DNA of 45,245 nucleotides, taken from the IMG/VR virus record IMGVR_UViG_3300042923_000385, positions 1 through 45,245 of that record. The stretch is one strand, 5' to 3'. This document shows positions 23,901 to 31,012 of this stretch, in pieces; positions within the stretch are counted from its first letter, which is position 1; each line of letters opens with the position of its first letter. The position numbers and the translations under genes were made by a program. The stretch is from a virus. The notes beneath the pieces were generated by a model, which saw only the letters and a program-made list of their open reading frames with translations, was not told the origin of the DNA and made no database searches.

Positions 23901-24193
23901 TGGCACAGTACTTCCGTGCTGCTGAAGAATTGAACGGCGTGCTGTTGAACGAAGCTGGTAAAGCCCACTTCAATAAGGACTTGGCGGTTGACATCTTCTC
24001 CGGATCAGTGGCAGTAGCTCATAAGTACGCGTCCGAGGAGCTTCTACAGTGGTGGAGAGAAAATGGTCGAGAAACCCTTGCATCTTTCCGCTTTGGAATG
24101 TATGGTTGGGCACAGGACCGTAAGGCAGCACAGACAGCGCGTAACCTAGGTTACCAGAGAGGAAGTAGAGACCGTGACCGATCCAACTTCTGA
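14909..24193 (+). CDS. Giant polyvalent virion protein with two ADP-ribosyltransferase domains and an SF1 helicase
   Basis: At 3,094 residues this is the largest gene in the window. It begins with LQLRDRKGRWIEMGGGVKW (16-34), shared with the protein at 24914, and continues with KOW-like beta modules. Two ADP-ribosyltransferase domains follow. ART1 (about 1055-1235) has FFRGL with Arg1115, FTSVS (1138-1142) and QQE ending at Glu1200. ART2 (about 1255-1435) has LYRGG with Arg1320, STS (1343-1345) and E1399-x-E1401. A full UvrD/FBH1-like helicase spans about 1765-2390: AGTGKTS (Walker A, 1785 on), YIDEAQD (about 1997), GDANQAIYAF, TAHKSKGLEW and ALTRA (about 2365). Pro/Glu/Ala-rich linkers, a thrice-repeated module of about 48 residues and more beta modules fill the rest. 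Such fusions are called polyvalent proteins, thought to be injected with phage DNA. Its place between portal and capsid genes supports that. Virion packaging and ART targets are inferred. Confidence 0.85.
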   Translation: MAWKISKAKRQALVKLQLRDRKGRWIEMGGGVKWYSSRLKKQVAGTVVGTKGDNALVRLNKENPTHEPALVSVPARSITVVDSKASLSPNSKPGKPVDQTSEFEKPLAVANEANGAPKSNGYQKPSDAAEDFEINLTSDGGVYMGRADGAELYFPARSLEEGDVIIAPNGGDETKPFSIGKGWAKKGVESLNSAGPQTGTVVRIEGDRYAVVQLPDGYTVEDKKNPGQQTDLVTVGLSNSVIKLTDGLKAALGDNLKDTFDGNAEEEEIDDAEEANSDHVGREVPEEEVAAEERDPADVDLSDITDGEEEEKAAPVEVKAREIDLPQADNSGSDDQTLNENGLTDDEAKMVNAYDRMAQRAYDQGNIENGATYEANANKLRKLGEDRRAGAKADPGNPTDTPQKDPQEAERQQKAAEPTPEPESAPEAAPEAQEETPAPNLEEPDAPAEEASPEEETVAPAPRLTSEMLDYLPEGTVLMTDIKGITSLPTHNIDGKNVVLHGNVVKRDGKWSGPARDLDAPPVGRWKDPVVIQIKDIPESAINQRYVSSVPLSLAIGGRPFDGDMESLRPGDYVTLKNGKKGPYSPKADGSPAITTENHNGFRQLGIKAKDIERVKKVGELPVERKTEEPEATPEAPAAPNLEEPNASESTTEAESAPEQEPEAAPEGYQPTGDAPYEFLGANMPTLFKQTVRGKARTELEFADETARESEYDQGYRMYQGKIEVYDFDRALSSLEDNISPWYQYAEAIPTRENPNAGGYTAGHTKAQINAVIKGIEKLQEAIRAARDEHEANKDDRFLNGYDINTDKGVRGLKKTDGQYEHQDYVVDEVSPDLLKALPEGSVVVTLDPEKYDANLDYVKIADNTWARSKGLGSRDWHIYNDNDMWGEPVETGIRLPDHERARYSENDLNGAREAAERKRRDDEEFDTNWKKHQAELEAKKAADASSEETTTTPNEGPDGTESGTPAEGRSVQKPSDRDGGSDNDPAPERGLTREEIDALPDEAVISRDGEALAKNDEGEWYPVAHFLETGEKDGLPSDMLDGNVTQPEGRKYGEDEFIPALNHYIKNSFKSVNDYIRNGNDPESATPGFTDTVIDVMDDAIANSPLPDDTTFFRGLQISAAEAEKFTTGSIISDKGFTSVSADRDIAGTFAYQSSRMTGVPGPENPVPVVLEVNLPKGHNALAVDYSKVENESWSMQQESVLGRDSAFKVDSVEVDDNYGNKLYTLKVSPTSLDDQSATDSNDAVDGEPDASVVSHLNENAVLGNDDERRAAGLYLGGARYNEALRNGDVPEMLQEQIDTLTGFIDKQPEFGQETKLYRGGQPLQDVENRIGEVITEPAFMSTSLKRSEAEIFAGSGALMEITARPEDKALSINAAYMTDQSGIPEEYRQPVDVTAREAEMLLKPSTSFEITGVRDENGRKVVEARIVDGPQDSAVESNEESAPAEAINERGLTQAEEDQMEQHLIDADVEARAGDDYGVEEYRAKAEEIRQRGQDRLNGTEESAPEDGSYTAEAGHTVYTESAPGRVPDLKATAQAVKESGAESVRVPISDAPKQDYTPEELENSFDRREKSGLTDSVFDALPKEYQRFKDQDAPADPINLPEDEEDTSEVPTSGDRFANLQPTPEEQVQLDEFDKAMDAAVEADDVEAYDKASDAKYDLMEAIADRPAEESAPGTAISDEDQEALADARARMVDSATSGDQKAGDEAAAEYIQLMEDVDKKNRGVYVEEEESDEDVNPLDALDIVRRTPEAISGETYAPTQQQQDVIDSVLAGLDTKVQAMAGTGKTSTLVALSRRLTATGKQAIYIAYNKTVQEEANERMKGLKVEAMTGHAVAFQWAKKAMPFLNARLAGKDPTNPIKFDKNKKATDWADKKPVTGARQIANILGIEEGSVKEESGIPLKRNTIVLAVKKTVGSFALSDKDEILPEHVSDDWEIAEEHKPRIVEWAKAYWDDVSREDGQFRMEHDFYRKHWALSRPDLTDGSGGNKRGSSVLYIDEAQDTPPVLAKVVADQKMQKVIVGDANQAIYAFAENVDYLSIADADVELPLDKSWRFGPEVADAGNRFLYMLGSDARVIGGGGPSKIVHGMEDADAVLVRTNAGMIQAILDEVKNGRTVSAPEGTRGDLTRMADTVAALMDGETIENPHDDLIGFKNWNEVMSALDDGDRSVSKIVSIFDETSPTARGFIKDYDEFRAGRMDDARKAIASLVRKVPEYDNLKVVKEGNRTYLEGADHLAPSKRQWASFDFSAALGKIREPFAIEPGMSFSEKKSAWHRAGGLGKDGWRFDSRSKRYYTDDPKVAKSIEQYSGKADVTISTAHKSKGLEWDRVRIGDDFFVPREDKNGATVWPSDPEGEFKLGYVALTRAAKELDPGILGWVFDEQYVPKDITPKKKRKEDTTPEPEQAEEEAPILEPTTEPETPEEAPEAAPVVEELPEVAPEAEPVVESTPEPEPEVAPEPEVAPEPVVDAPAPAPAPAAPAPQFDDEGLTPQERRRTNELERWISEVYKGNGQGNVEKMENELFDLLSRGEKRLAGAPDAEEPIDVTPEFETPAPVADAPGIDEILSPVDEVPVAAPVAPKPKSAPTGRKRGQSTVPDADGSEIRVGDTIMHKKHGAVTVTGVLPGAGRVNFIDPKSGKESSVKGDAVSLKKGEAVAETPEAVPVEAVTGNPGDRLVDPVSGKKAFIGGDGIMIVTGESVKDTKTGEVGIVQTVYTGADKKASVPVLFPGESKPRRVRGTVLVHASAGNGGDSQETLPEPPQAPEVAPEAPTAPEVTPEAPEEAPEAPTAPAVDEKTERRRAALGRAIEGSEIRSKDGGEVYTKLTADFWENEDQTDSFTDDEILDKILNGERDGKGYIIRTPRPEPELEPTPEPEPAPEPEPEEIAAPDTSLSGQELADTITYESTLHMTDGDLADMMARYADDPIVFDKIMEVMDERDANVFLPVDTSKSGATLEDQPSLFDIPEPVAKVAETKSQKKLTPQQKASEEYQNYAMAQYFRAAEELNGVLLNEAGKAHFNKDLAVDIFSGSVAVAHKYASEELLQWWRENGRETLASFRFGMYGWAQDRKAAQTARNLGYQRGSRDRDRSNF

Positions 24194-24527
24194 GATGATC
24201 TCAGAAGCCATGGATCTAGGCCACAAGGCGTATCAGGACGGAGCGTCCCGTAGGGCTAACCCCTACGGGATGTCTTCGGACGAATACCTTTGTTTGGCTT
24301 GGATTCGAGGCTACAACATGGCACGAACCGAGAAGGCAATTGGAGTGGGGGAATTCATCCCCTCCATTCCCGGAGGTCTGGGTGGTCTCCGCAAGGTAGA
24401 TAACAACCGCTGGGAAATGATTGAACCAGATGGAGCACCTTCCGGCAAGTTTGTTACAGACGACTTCGCCAAGATGCTTTCCGACGCCACTGCTCCGGGA
24501 TTTGACATCCTAGACACAACTCTATAG
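24174..24527 (+). CDS. Small protein of unknown function in the head operon
   Basis: This 117-residue protein starts at GTG within the last codons of the giant gene (20-base overlap). Residues 8-55 look helical (MISEAMDLGHKAYQDG, CLAWIRGYNMARTEKAIG), followed by a Gly-rich turn and a short beta part. It has no recognised domain. The overlap suggests coupling to the giant protein, perhaps as a partner or chaperone. Confidence 0.65.
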   Translation: MTDPTSEMISEAMDLGHKAYQDGASRRANPYGMSSDEYLCLAWIRGYNMARTEKAIGVGEFIPSIPGGLGGLRKVDNNRWEMIEPDGAPSGKFVTDDFAKMLSDATAPGFDILDTTL

Positions 24528-24538
24528 AAAGGAAACAT

Positions 24539-24826
24539 ATGCAAGATCCAGAAGATGACGAGAGTGGTCTAGGGGATAGGGTAGAATTCCATATCGTGTT
24601 CAATGAAGGCGGTAAGGCTCTACTGCTGACAAGATCGGATTACGAAGAAGGGACCATGGAGTACCGTTCATCCGGTGAATGGGTCCAGATCACTTCGGAC
24701 GATGTCATTCCGATCCTTGATGAGAACCCTCTCACCAGAGTTGAGGGTGGGGCGGTATTTCTCTGGGACGAAATATCAGAGAATGCCTCTGAAGAGGACT
24801 TCGAAGACCACATCCTAGACAAGTAA
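24539..24826 (+). CDS. Small acidic protein of unknown function
   Basis: This 95-residue protein follows GAAAGGAAAC. It is strongly acidic (DPEDDESG at the start, ASEEDFEDH near the end) with several beta-like stretches between. It is the last gene before a terminator and could bind the preceding proteins, but nothing identifies its role. Confidence 0.6.
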   Translation: MQDPEDDESGLGDRVEFHIVFNEGGKALLLTRSDYEEGTMEYRSSGEWVQITSDDVIPILDENPLTRVEGGAVFLWDEISENASEEDFEDHILDK

Positions 24827-24833
24827 ACGTCAG

Positions 24834-24864
24834 GGACCGTCGCTTTACAGCGGCGGTCCTTTTC
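24834..24864 (+). terminator. Intrinsic terminator
   Basis: GGACCGTCGC and GCGGCGGTCC form a 10-pair stem (one G-U) with the loop TTTACA, followed by TTTTC. It ends the portal-giant gene operon. Confidence 0.85.
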
Positions 24865-24868
24865 GTTA

Positions 24869-24877
24869 TGGTATACT
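24869..24877 (+). promoter_or_regulatory. Extended -10 promoter element TGGTATACT
   Basis: TGG-TATACT follows the terminator by five bases and would start RNA near 24884, 30 bases before the ATG at 24914. No good -35 is visible, consistent with an extended -10 promoter. The same nine bases occur at 1877-1885. Confidence 0.5.
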
Positions 24878-24913
24878 TGTACCAACTGTATAAAAATAAG
24901 CTAAGTAGATCAC

Positions 24914-27331
24914 ATGTCTGATATCACCATGGCTGATCTATCTCTGGAAGGCGACACTTTGGCTAACGATTACCACTGGAGAAGCACCAAAGCCAAGAAG
25001 CAGCTTCGTGACCGTTTTGGTCGATGGATCGCACTCGGTGCAAACGTTCGCTGGCGCTCAAACGGTCAGGAACAGGCTGGAGTCGTTACCAGCGTAGTTG
25101 ACGGCAAGGCTTACGTAGACCGCAAAAACAAAGACGGCTCTGTAACCGAGGAGATTCTTACTCCTCGTGACATCCGTGTTCTTGCGTCTAAGGCAACTCT
25201 ACCAAAAGACGACGAGACTGTCTACGACGAAGACAACAATTTTGACAAGGCTCTAAAGAAGCCTGAAGTTCTTGATATCCTCAAGGCAAAGAAGCAGGTC
25301 CGCATCGAAGGTGCGAACGGCTACATGCTTACAACCGAGGAGAAGAAGCCCAAGGATGCAACAAACCCTTGGCTCTACCAGCTTTTCGCGCCCGGTGGTC
25401 GTAGTCTAGGACAGTACTCCTCAGAAGACTCTGTGGAGATGTTCGATGACATGGTTGCCGATGATCAGGCCCAAAGCGGGGAAGCCGACACAGCGCCAGA
25501 AGGCGGCGAGGCTCCCACAGCAGAGGCACCCTCAGAGGCCCCAGCAGCCCCAGCAGGAGGCGTTGTGGCTTCCGGTGAGGATCGACCCTTCCGTGTCCCA
25601 GAGGGCATCAGGAGCGCCATTTCAGCCGCTATTGAGAACCCTAGTGTAGAATTCTCTGCATCCGACCTAGAGGTCGCCACACGTCTTGCTAACGAGAACA
25701 GCGTTTCCCTCTCGGATGTCCGCTGGATTCACCAGTACTTCGAAGCGTCAGACCCGTTTGAGAGCATACGTGGAGGCTTCAAGGGCCGCAAGTGGGCGTC
25801 CAAGATCGTTGATCCCGGAACCGAGATCCCTCCGATGCCATCCGAATGTGGAGACACCGGACACCCTAAGTACATGTTTGACGACGATGTCTTTGCTTAT
25901 TTTGCCATAGGCAAGGAGTTCGGGTCAAGTATTGCCCACACACTAATCTCGGTTGACTATGAGACCGGAACTGTATACGCTTGGGGACCAGAAGGCTTCA
26001 GTCTCATCCCAGAGATGACGATCACCGACTACGACGCGCCTCAGATCACTCCTGTAGATGAGATGACCGCTGAGGAAGTCGCCAAGTGGATCGACACCAA
26101 GGATTCCGAGATTGACCTACTCAATGTCTTCCCTGAAGAGCGTAACCTGTTCTCTCTGGCAGCTTCCGAGCTAGACTACAACGAGCTTGACCAGTCATTC
26201 GGCATCATTGCCGACGCAGCCGGATACACTCCGTTCGAGCGCAGCCTGAACGCCAAGAAACAGAAGCGCGGAGGCGGCGGTAAGTTCGGTGAAGAGCCGG
26301 ACGCACCCGTAGAAACAGAAAAAGCCGCACCTGTAGTCAAGGCACGACTTCCATTCGAGCTTCCAGCAGTTCCAGACCCAGTAGCCCGCATCAACGAGTT
26401 CATCTCAACAGCCGCTGAAGCGCCTGTGGTGGCCGCTGGAGAGCCTGTAGATGGAAAGCCGGTACCAGAGTACGACGAGACAGATCAGGCCACTGAGGAC
26501 GCAGCTACGGGTCCAAAGAATGAGGCAGTTTACTTCGCCGTTGTTGACGAGATCGACAAGACCGCTGTACTCGATGCTTTCTCCATTGTCAAGAAGAACG
26601 GACAGCCCGAAGCTTGGCTACGTCAGATGGCACAGTGGGTTCTCAGCCCAGATACTCTAGCAAACCTTACCGGCTCAACCCCTCCAACAGTCGTTGAGAT
26701 GGATATCCCAGAGCCTGTCAAGACCGTTCTAGCCCAGATCGACGCTCACGACGCCGGACAGGAAACACCTGCCACAGCACCTACAGCGGAAGAACTTCCA
26801 CAGGAGGGTGAGGTTGCGATTGCAGCATCCGGATTCTCCCTCCCTGACGGTTCACTCTCTATCCTAGACTCAGATTCCCTCATCGAAGCTGTTACAGCGT
26901 CCGCAGGGACAACAGACATCTTTGTCAAGGCCCACATCCGCAAGCGTGCACGTGCACTGAACCGCATGGATCTCGTTCCTGAGGAATGGCGCGAGTTTAC
27001 TCTAGCAGAGATCGGTGAGCTTGAAGCTTCAGAAACCGTCTTTGGAGAGTTCGGTGAGATCATCGTCGCAGCCGGAGTCCCCGGAATTGCCGATACACCT
27101 TCCGATTTCAAGAACGCAGCACGTCTCAAGGCGTACTGGACACACGGGAAGGGCGCTCTAAAGATCCGCTGGGGAACTCCCGGAGACCTGACACGCGCCC
27201 ACAGGCACCTCGCCAAGTACGTCGGATTTGAAGACGCTTGGGGACTGGCGCAGAACTACCACCAATACCTATTTGGTGTTCCAAACTATACACACGATGT
27301 AGCCACTGGGCAACACAAAGGCAGGAAGTAA
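24914..27331 (+). CDS. Virion-associated protein sharing the giant protein's N-terminal motif
   Basis: This 805-residue protein has QLRDRFGRWIALGANVRW at 30-47, matching the N-terminus of the giant protein, then a KOW-like beta module, Ala/Glu/Pro linkers and mixed domains. The C-terminal stretch (about 735-800: KGALKIRWGTPGDLTRAHRH, LAKYVG, NYHQYLFG) is a module I associate with proteins around the capsid protease of actinobacterial phages. The start has no clear ribosome binding site. An ATG at 24932 is an alternative. Its stop overlaps the protease start (TAATG). It is probably a minor capsid or scaffold-linked protein. The exact role is unknown. Confidence 0.65.
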   Translation: MSDITMADLSLEGDTLANDYHWRSTKAKKQLRDRFGRWIALGANVRWRSNGQEQAGVVTSVVDGKAYVDRKNKDGSVTEEILTPRDIRVLASKATLPKDDETVYDEDNNFDKALKKPEVLDILKAKKQVRIEGANGYMLTTEEKKPKDATNPWLYQLFAPGGRSLGQYSSEDSVEMFDDMVADDQAQSGEADTAPEGGEAPTAEAPSEAPAAPAGGVVASGEDRPFRVPEGIRSAISAAIENPSVEFSASDLEVATRLANENSVSLSDVRWIHQYFEASDPFESIRGGFKGRKWASKIVDPGTEIPPMPSECGDTGHPKYMFDDDVFAYFAIGKEFGSSIAHTLISVDYETGTVYAWGPEGFSLIPEMTITDYDAPQITPVDEMTAEEVAKWIDTKDSEIDLLNVFPEERNLFSLAASELDYNELDQSFGIIADAAGYTPFERSLNAKKQKRGGGGKFGEEPDAPVETEKAAPVVKARLPFELPAVPDPVARINEFISTAAEAPVVAAGEPVDGKPVPEYDETDQATEDAATGPKNEAVYFAVVDEIDKTAVLDAFSIVKKNGQPEAWLRQMAQWVLSPDTLANLTGSTPPTVVEMDIPEPVKTVLAQIDAHDAGQETPATAPTAEELPQEGEVAIAASGFSLPDGSLSILDSDSLIEAVTASAGTTDIFVKAHIRKRARALNRMDLVPEEWREFTLAEIGELEASETVFGEFGEIIVAAGVPGIADTPSDFKNAARLKAYWTHGKGALKIRWGTPGDLTRAHRHLAKYVGFEDAWGLAQNYHQYLFGVPNYTHDVATGQHKGRK

Positions 27332-28839
27332 TGAAGATCCCAGCTAAAATCGATGAGACTCTGGTGAAGTCCGTTGACTTTGCGGAAGCTATGGTTGCTT
27401 CTGCCGCAGAAGCAGCAGAAATCTCCTTCGACTTCAACGGAGAGTCAACTCCTACTCTAGAGACATTCAGCCCGTCCGGAGCACGATTCATCATCCCCAT
27501 GGTACTCCCTGAAGGAGTCGCCTCAGGTGACGGACGCGAGGCAAAGCCGGGATCGGTGACAACACGTGACCTCCCGCTTCCGCTGATGTGGCAGATCATG
27601 ACCGAGAAGGGTCACGACCGCTCTGTGGTTGTGGGACGCATCGATACCATCGAGCGCACCCCTAACGGACTTGGAAACGCACGCGGCGTCTTTGATGTAG
27701 GCTCCTACGGACGTGAGGCCGAGCGCATGGTTCGCGGCGGATTCCTCCGTGGTGTTTCAGCAGACCTTGACCGTTTCGAAGCCACCGCTGAAGAAGACGA
27801 GGGCGACGAACTTGCAAACAAGAACGCGATCAAGAACCAGAAGATCACCATTGACACCGCACGCCTGATGGGTGTGACGATTGTCGCAAAACCAGCATTT
27901 CAGGAGTGCTATATCATGATTGACCCAGAACCTACACTAGCGCTGGAGGAAGCTCCTCTCGCTGATGGAGTCTATGAAGAGACTCCTGAGGACTTCGAGT
28001 TCCAGCTAGCCAGCATTGCAGCATCCGCAGCACCCATGGTGCCGCCTAAGTCTTGGTTCCAGAATCCTAATCTAGACCGCCCGACACCTCTCACCATCAC
28101 GGATGAGGGACGAGTCTTCGGCCACATTGCCTCATGGACTACTTCCCACATCGGAATGGGCCGTGGAGTCAAGCCACCTCGCTCAGCTTCACAGTACGCC
28201 TACTTCCGTACCGGAGAACTCCGCACAGACGGTGGAGACGTTCAGGTAGGACAGCTAACCCTCGCTGGAGGACACGCATCCCTACAGGCTTCCGCAGAAG
28301 ACGCCGTAAAGCACTACGATGACACTCAGTCTGCATTCGCTGACGTAATCGCTGGTGAAGATAACTTCGGTATCTACGTCTCCGGTGCTCTTCGTCCTGA
28401 CCTTTCCCCTTCACAGATCCGTGCTGCACGTGCATCCTCCCCTTCAGGCGACTGGCGTCCAATCAACGGTCGCCTTGAACTTGTTGCAGTCTGCAACGTC
28501 AACGTCCCCGGATTCCCGATTGCACGCACCATCACCGCTTCTGGCGGTGTTCCCGGAGCACTTGTTGCTGCCGGTGCTGCATACCTTGCGGAACTCAAGG
28601 AAGCCAACAAGGTTGAAGAACTGGATCGCAGACTCCGTAACCTTGAAGGTGCTACCACTCTATCAACTGACTTCGAGTCCGTCAAGTCCCGTATGTCGAA
28701 CGTTCTTAAGTCTAAGGACACGGAACTTTCCGCACGTCTGGATGCTGCTCGCGCACGCATGCAGGGAGTCAAGAAGAACGAGGATGCAGAGCTTTCAGCC
28801 AAGATTGCTGAACTGAAGGCCCGTTTCAACACACGATAA
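27331..28839 (+). CDS. Capsid maturation protease with C-terminal actinophage domain
   Basis: This 533-residue protein has an N-terminal prohead-protease-like domain: LPLPLMWQIMTEKGHDRSVVVGRI with His95, then FLRGVSADLDRFEAT with Ser143, and ARLMGVTIVAKPAFQECYIMI. The His and Ser fit the catalytic pair of HK97-type (S78-like) proteases, which cut the scaffold and capsid arms during maturation. The second half (about 230-440: TPLTITDEGRVFGHIASW, AYFRTGELRT, SGDWR, VNVPGFPI) is a conserved companion domain in actinobacterial phages. The C-terminus is a coiled coil. It precedes the major capsid gene, whose acidic arm is a likely substrate. Confidence 0.8.
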   Translation: MKIPAKIDETLVKSVDFAEAMVASAAEAAEISFDFNGESTPTLETFSPSGARFIIPMVLPEGVASGDGREAKPGSVTTRDLPLPLMWQIMTEKGHDRSVVVGRIDTIERTPNGLGNARGVFDVGSYGREAERMVRGGFLRGVSADLDRFEATAEEDEGDELANKNAIKNQKITIDTARLMGVTIVAKPAFQECYIMIDPEPTLALEEAPLADGVYEETPEDFEFQLASIAASAAPMVPPKSWFQNPNLDRPTPLTITDEGRVFGHIASWTTSHIGMGRGVKPPRSASQYAYFRTGELRTDGGDVQVGQLTLAGGHASLQASAEDAVKHYDDTQSAFADVIAGEDNFGIYVSGALRPDLSPSQIRAARASSPSGDWRPINGRLELVAVCNVNVPGFPIARTITASGGVPGALVAAGAAYLAELKEANKVEELDRRLRNLEGATTLSTDFESVKSRMSNVLKSKDTELSARLDAARARMQGVKKNEDAELSAKIAELKARFNTR

Positions 28840-28987
28840 CCCATTTTTCACCTACGTGTTTTCTACGTATGGTAGAATAGTGTTATACTTACAAGCGCGG
28901 CATGAATTTGTCAAGTCGCCCTTCTGCCGCAAATGACGTAATCAAGTTCGGGAACTACCCGACACAACTATAACATAAGGAGGGACT
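28840..28987 (+). promoter_or_regulatory. Structured leader and tandem extended -10 elements of the major capsid gene
   Basis: This 148-base gap contains two overlapping extended -10 elements, TGG-TAGAAT (28870-28878) and TGT-TATACT (28881-28889). The leader RNA from about 28885 or 28896 can form GCGGCA/TGCCGC (28897-28902 with 28925-28930) and TCGGG-AACTA-CCCGA (28948-28962). A strong AAGGAGG site (28977-28983) precedes the GTG. This suits high expression of the capsid protein. CTACGT is repeated directly at 28852 and 28863. Confidence 0.55.
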
Positions 28988-30994
28988 GTGGATCAAATCC
29001 GTGAGAACCTAGATCGCCTCTCTGATCTAAGCCCGGAAGAATTGCAGGCTCTACAGGAATCGATCGTTACCGAATTCGGTACACTATCCGACTCCCTAGG
29101 GGATTCCCCAACTCGTGAAGCTGTTGATACTCTTACCCAGCTTGCAGATGCAAATGATGCAATCGTGGAAGAGCAGAACCGTCGTCAGGCAGAAGCCGAA
29201 GAACTAGCAGTTGCCGCAGAAGCCGCAATTTCTCGTTTCAATGGCGAGTCCAACGAAGAAGATCCCGCAGAGGAAGATTCCGAAGAAGCTCCCGCTGATG
29301 AAGCCGCAGCAAAGCCACCCGTCAAAGAAGAGGAAGAGTCCGAGACTCCTTCTGAAAAGGCTGACGAGGATGAAGGCGCTGAAGAGGCCGCACCAGAGGA
29401 AGACGAGGAAGACGAGAAGAAGAAGAAATTCCCGAACTTCTCATCCGATGCAGAGGAAGCTGCTGAGGCCGTCGTAGACGCTCCAGCCGAGTCGGAAGCC
29501 TCTATCGAGGAAACACCTGAGGCAGAACTTTCTGCCGAAGAAACACCTGAAGCGGAACTCTCCGCTGAAGAAGCCCCAGAGGCGGAACTCTCCGCTGAAG
29601 AAACTACCGAAGTTACTTCGGAACCCACCATTGAAAACGCAGAGAGCGTAACAGAACTCTCTGTCGAAGAAATCCAAACAGAAAGTTCGGAGGAACCTGT
29701 GACTGCCTCTAACACTCCAGAATTCGAAGCTCCTGCTGATCAGCAGGCTACTCTCAAGCCAGTAGTTGCTTCCGTCCGCATTACCGCTGGCTCTGACCTC
29801 AAGGGTATCACAGCCGGTACAGAATTCTCAAGCATGGCCGAGGTTTCTCAGGCTCTGCTTACCCGCAAGCACGGCATGGGCCGCACAACAGGTGGAGACG
29901 GTGAGCAGGCTCTCGTAGCTTCCATCCAGACCACTTTCCCATCCGAGCGTCTGCTCAACAGCAACGACGTTGAAGGCAACCGCGCCAAGATCAACGCTGT
30001 TGTTGCTCCAGAAGCCATCGTCGCTGCTGGTGGTCTTACCGCTCCGGTTGAGACCTCTTGGGACATCTTCGAACTAGGTGAGACCGATGTTCGCCCTGTC
30101 AAGAACGCTCTCGCCGTATTCGGTGCAGACCGTGGCGGTCTCCGCTTCCTCACCCCACCGGTCCTCGCTGACCTGAACGGTGCTGTTGCTCTGTGGACCA
30201 TGCAGGATGACATCGACGCCGCTTCTGAGGAAGGCCCGAACCCTGTCAAGCCATGCATCCGAGTTGCAGCAGGTCAGGAAGTCACCGTCTACACCGACGC
30301 TATCACTCTCTGCCTCGTCTTCGGTAACCTCGGAGCACGTGCTTACCCAGAGCTAGTTCAGCGCCACACCGAGCTTGGAATGATCGAGCACGCTCGTTAC
30401 GCCGAGACTCGTCTTCTTACCCGTATCGGTGCACTCTCCACTCCGGTTACTGCCGCTGCTGAGCTTGGTGCCGCTCGCGACATCTTCGTACAGCTTGAGC
30501 AGGCAGCTTCTGCTTACCGCTCACGCTACCGTCTTGACCCGAAGGCTCCGCTCCGCGTACTCTTCCCTGAGTGGTTCAAGAACGCTCTTCGCGCTGACCT
30601 TACCAAGCAGCTTCCGGGTGATGGACGCGATGGTACCTTCAACCTTGCAGAGGCCGAGATCAACCGTTGGTTCGCTACACGCAACATCAACGTTTCTTGG
30701 TTCCTTGACGGCGAGGCCGGACAGGTATTCGGTGCACAGACCGCTGGCGCACTTCTCAAGTTCCCATCCACCGTTATCTGGTACCTCTTCTCCGAGGGCA
30801 CATTCGTATTCCTCGATGGCGGTACTCTGGACCTCGGACTCGTCCGTGACTCCACTCTTAACGGAACCAACGATTACAAGATCTTCCTCGAAACCTTCGA
30901 GGGCGTAGCAAAGGTCGGCGTTGAGTCTCTCCGCGTTACCTCCAACCTTGCAATCAAGGGTTCCACCTCTGCAACAACTGTAGTTGCAGGCTAG
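28988..30994 (+). CDS. Major capsid protein with acidic scaffold-like N-terminal arm
   Basis: This 668-residue protein starts at GTG after a strong AGGAGG site. Residues 1-250 are helical then very acidic, with tandem EETPEAELSA-type 10-residue repeats (about 178-205) and the basic break EKKKKFPNF. This arm resembles the delta or scaffold domain removed by the protease in HK97-like heads. Residues about 255-668 form the capsid shell domain, with stretches such as LGARAYPELVQRHTELGMIEHARYAETRLLTRIG and the late strand FLDGGTLDLGLVRDSTLNGTNDYKIFLETFEG typical of actinophage major capsid proteins. The arm means no separate scaffold gene is needed. A hairpin (30969-30989) lies just before the stop. 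Confidence 0.85.
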   Translation: MDQIRENLDRLSDLSPEELQALQESIVTEFGTLSDSLGDSPTREAVDTLTQLADANDAIVEEQNRRQAEAEELAVAAEAAISRFNGESNEEDPAEEDSEEAPADEAAAKPPVKEEEESETPSEKADEDEGAEEAAPEEDEEDEKKKKFPNFSSDAEEAAEAVVDAPAESEASIEETPEAELSAEETPEAELSAEEAPEAELSAEETTEVTSEPTIENAESVTELSVEEIQTESSEEPVTASNTPEFEAPADQQATLKPVVASVRITAGSDLKGITAGTEFSSMAEVSQALLTRKHGMGRTTGGDGEQALVASIQTTFPSERLLNSNDVEGNRAKINAVVAPEAIVAAGGLTAPVETSWDIFELGETDVRPVKNALAVFGADRGGLRFLTPPVLADLNGAVALWTMQDDIDAASEEGPNPVKPCIRVAAGQEVTVYTDAITLCLVFGNLGARAYPELVQRHTELGMIEHARYAETRLLTRIGALSTPVTAAAELGAARDIFVQLEQAASAYRSRYRLDPKAPLRVLFPEWFKNALRADLTKQLPGDGRDGTFNLAEAEINRWFATRNINVSWFLDGEAGQVFGAQTAGALLKFPSTVIWYLFSEGTFVFLDGGTLDLGLVRDSTLNGTNDYKIFLETFEGVAKVGVESLRVTSNLAIKGSTSATTVVAG

Positions 30995-31012
30995 TAAAAA
31001 GTCAATAAGTAA

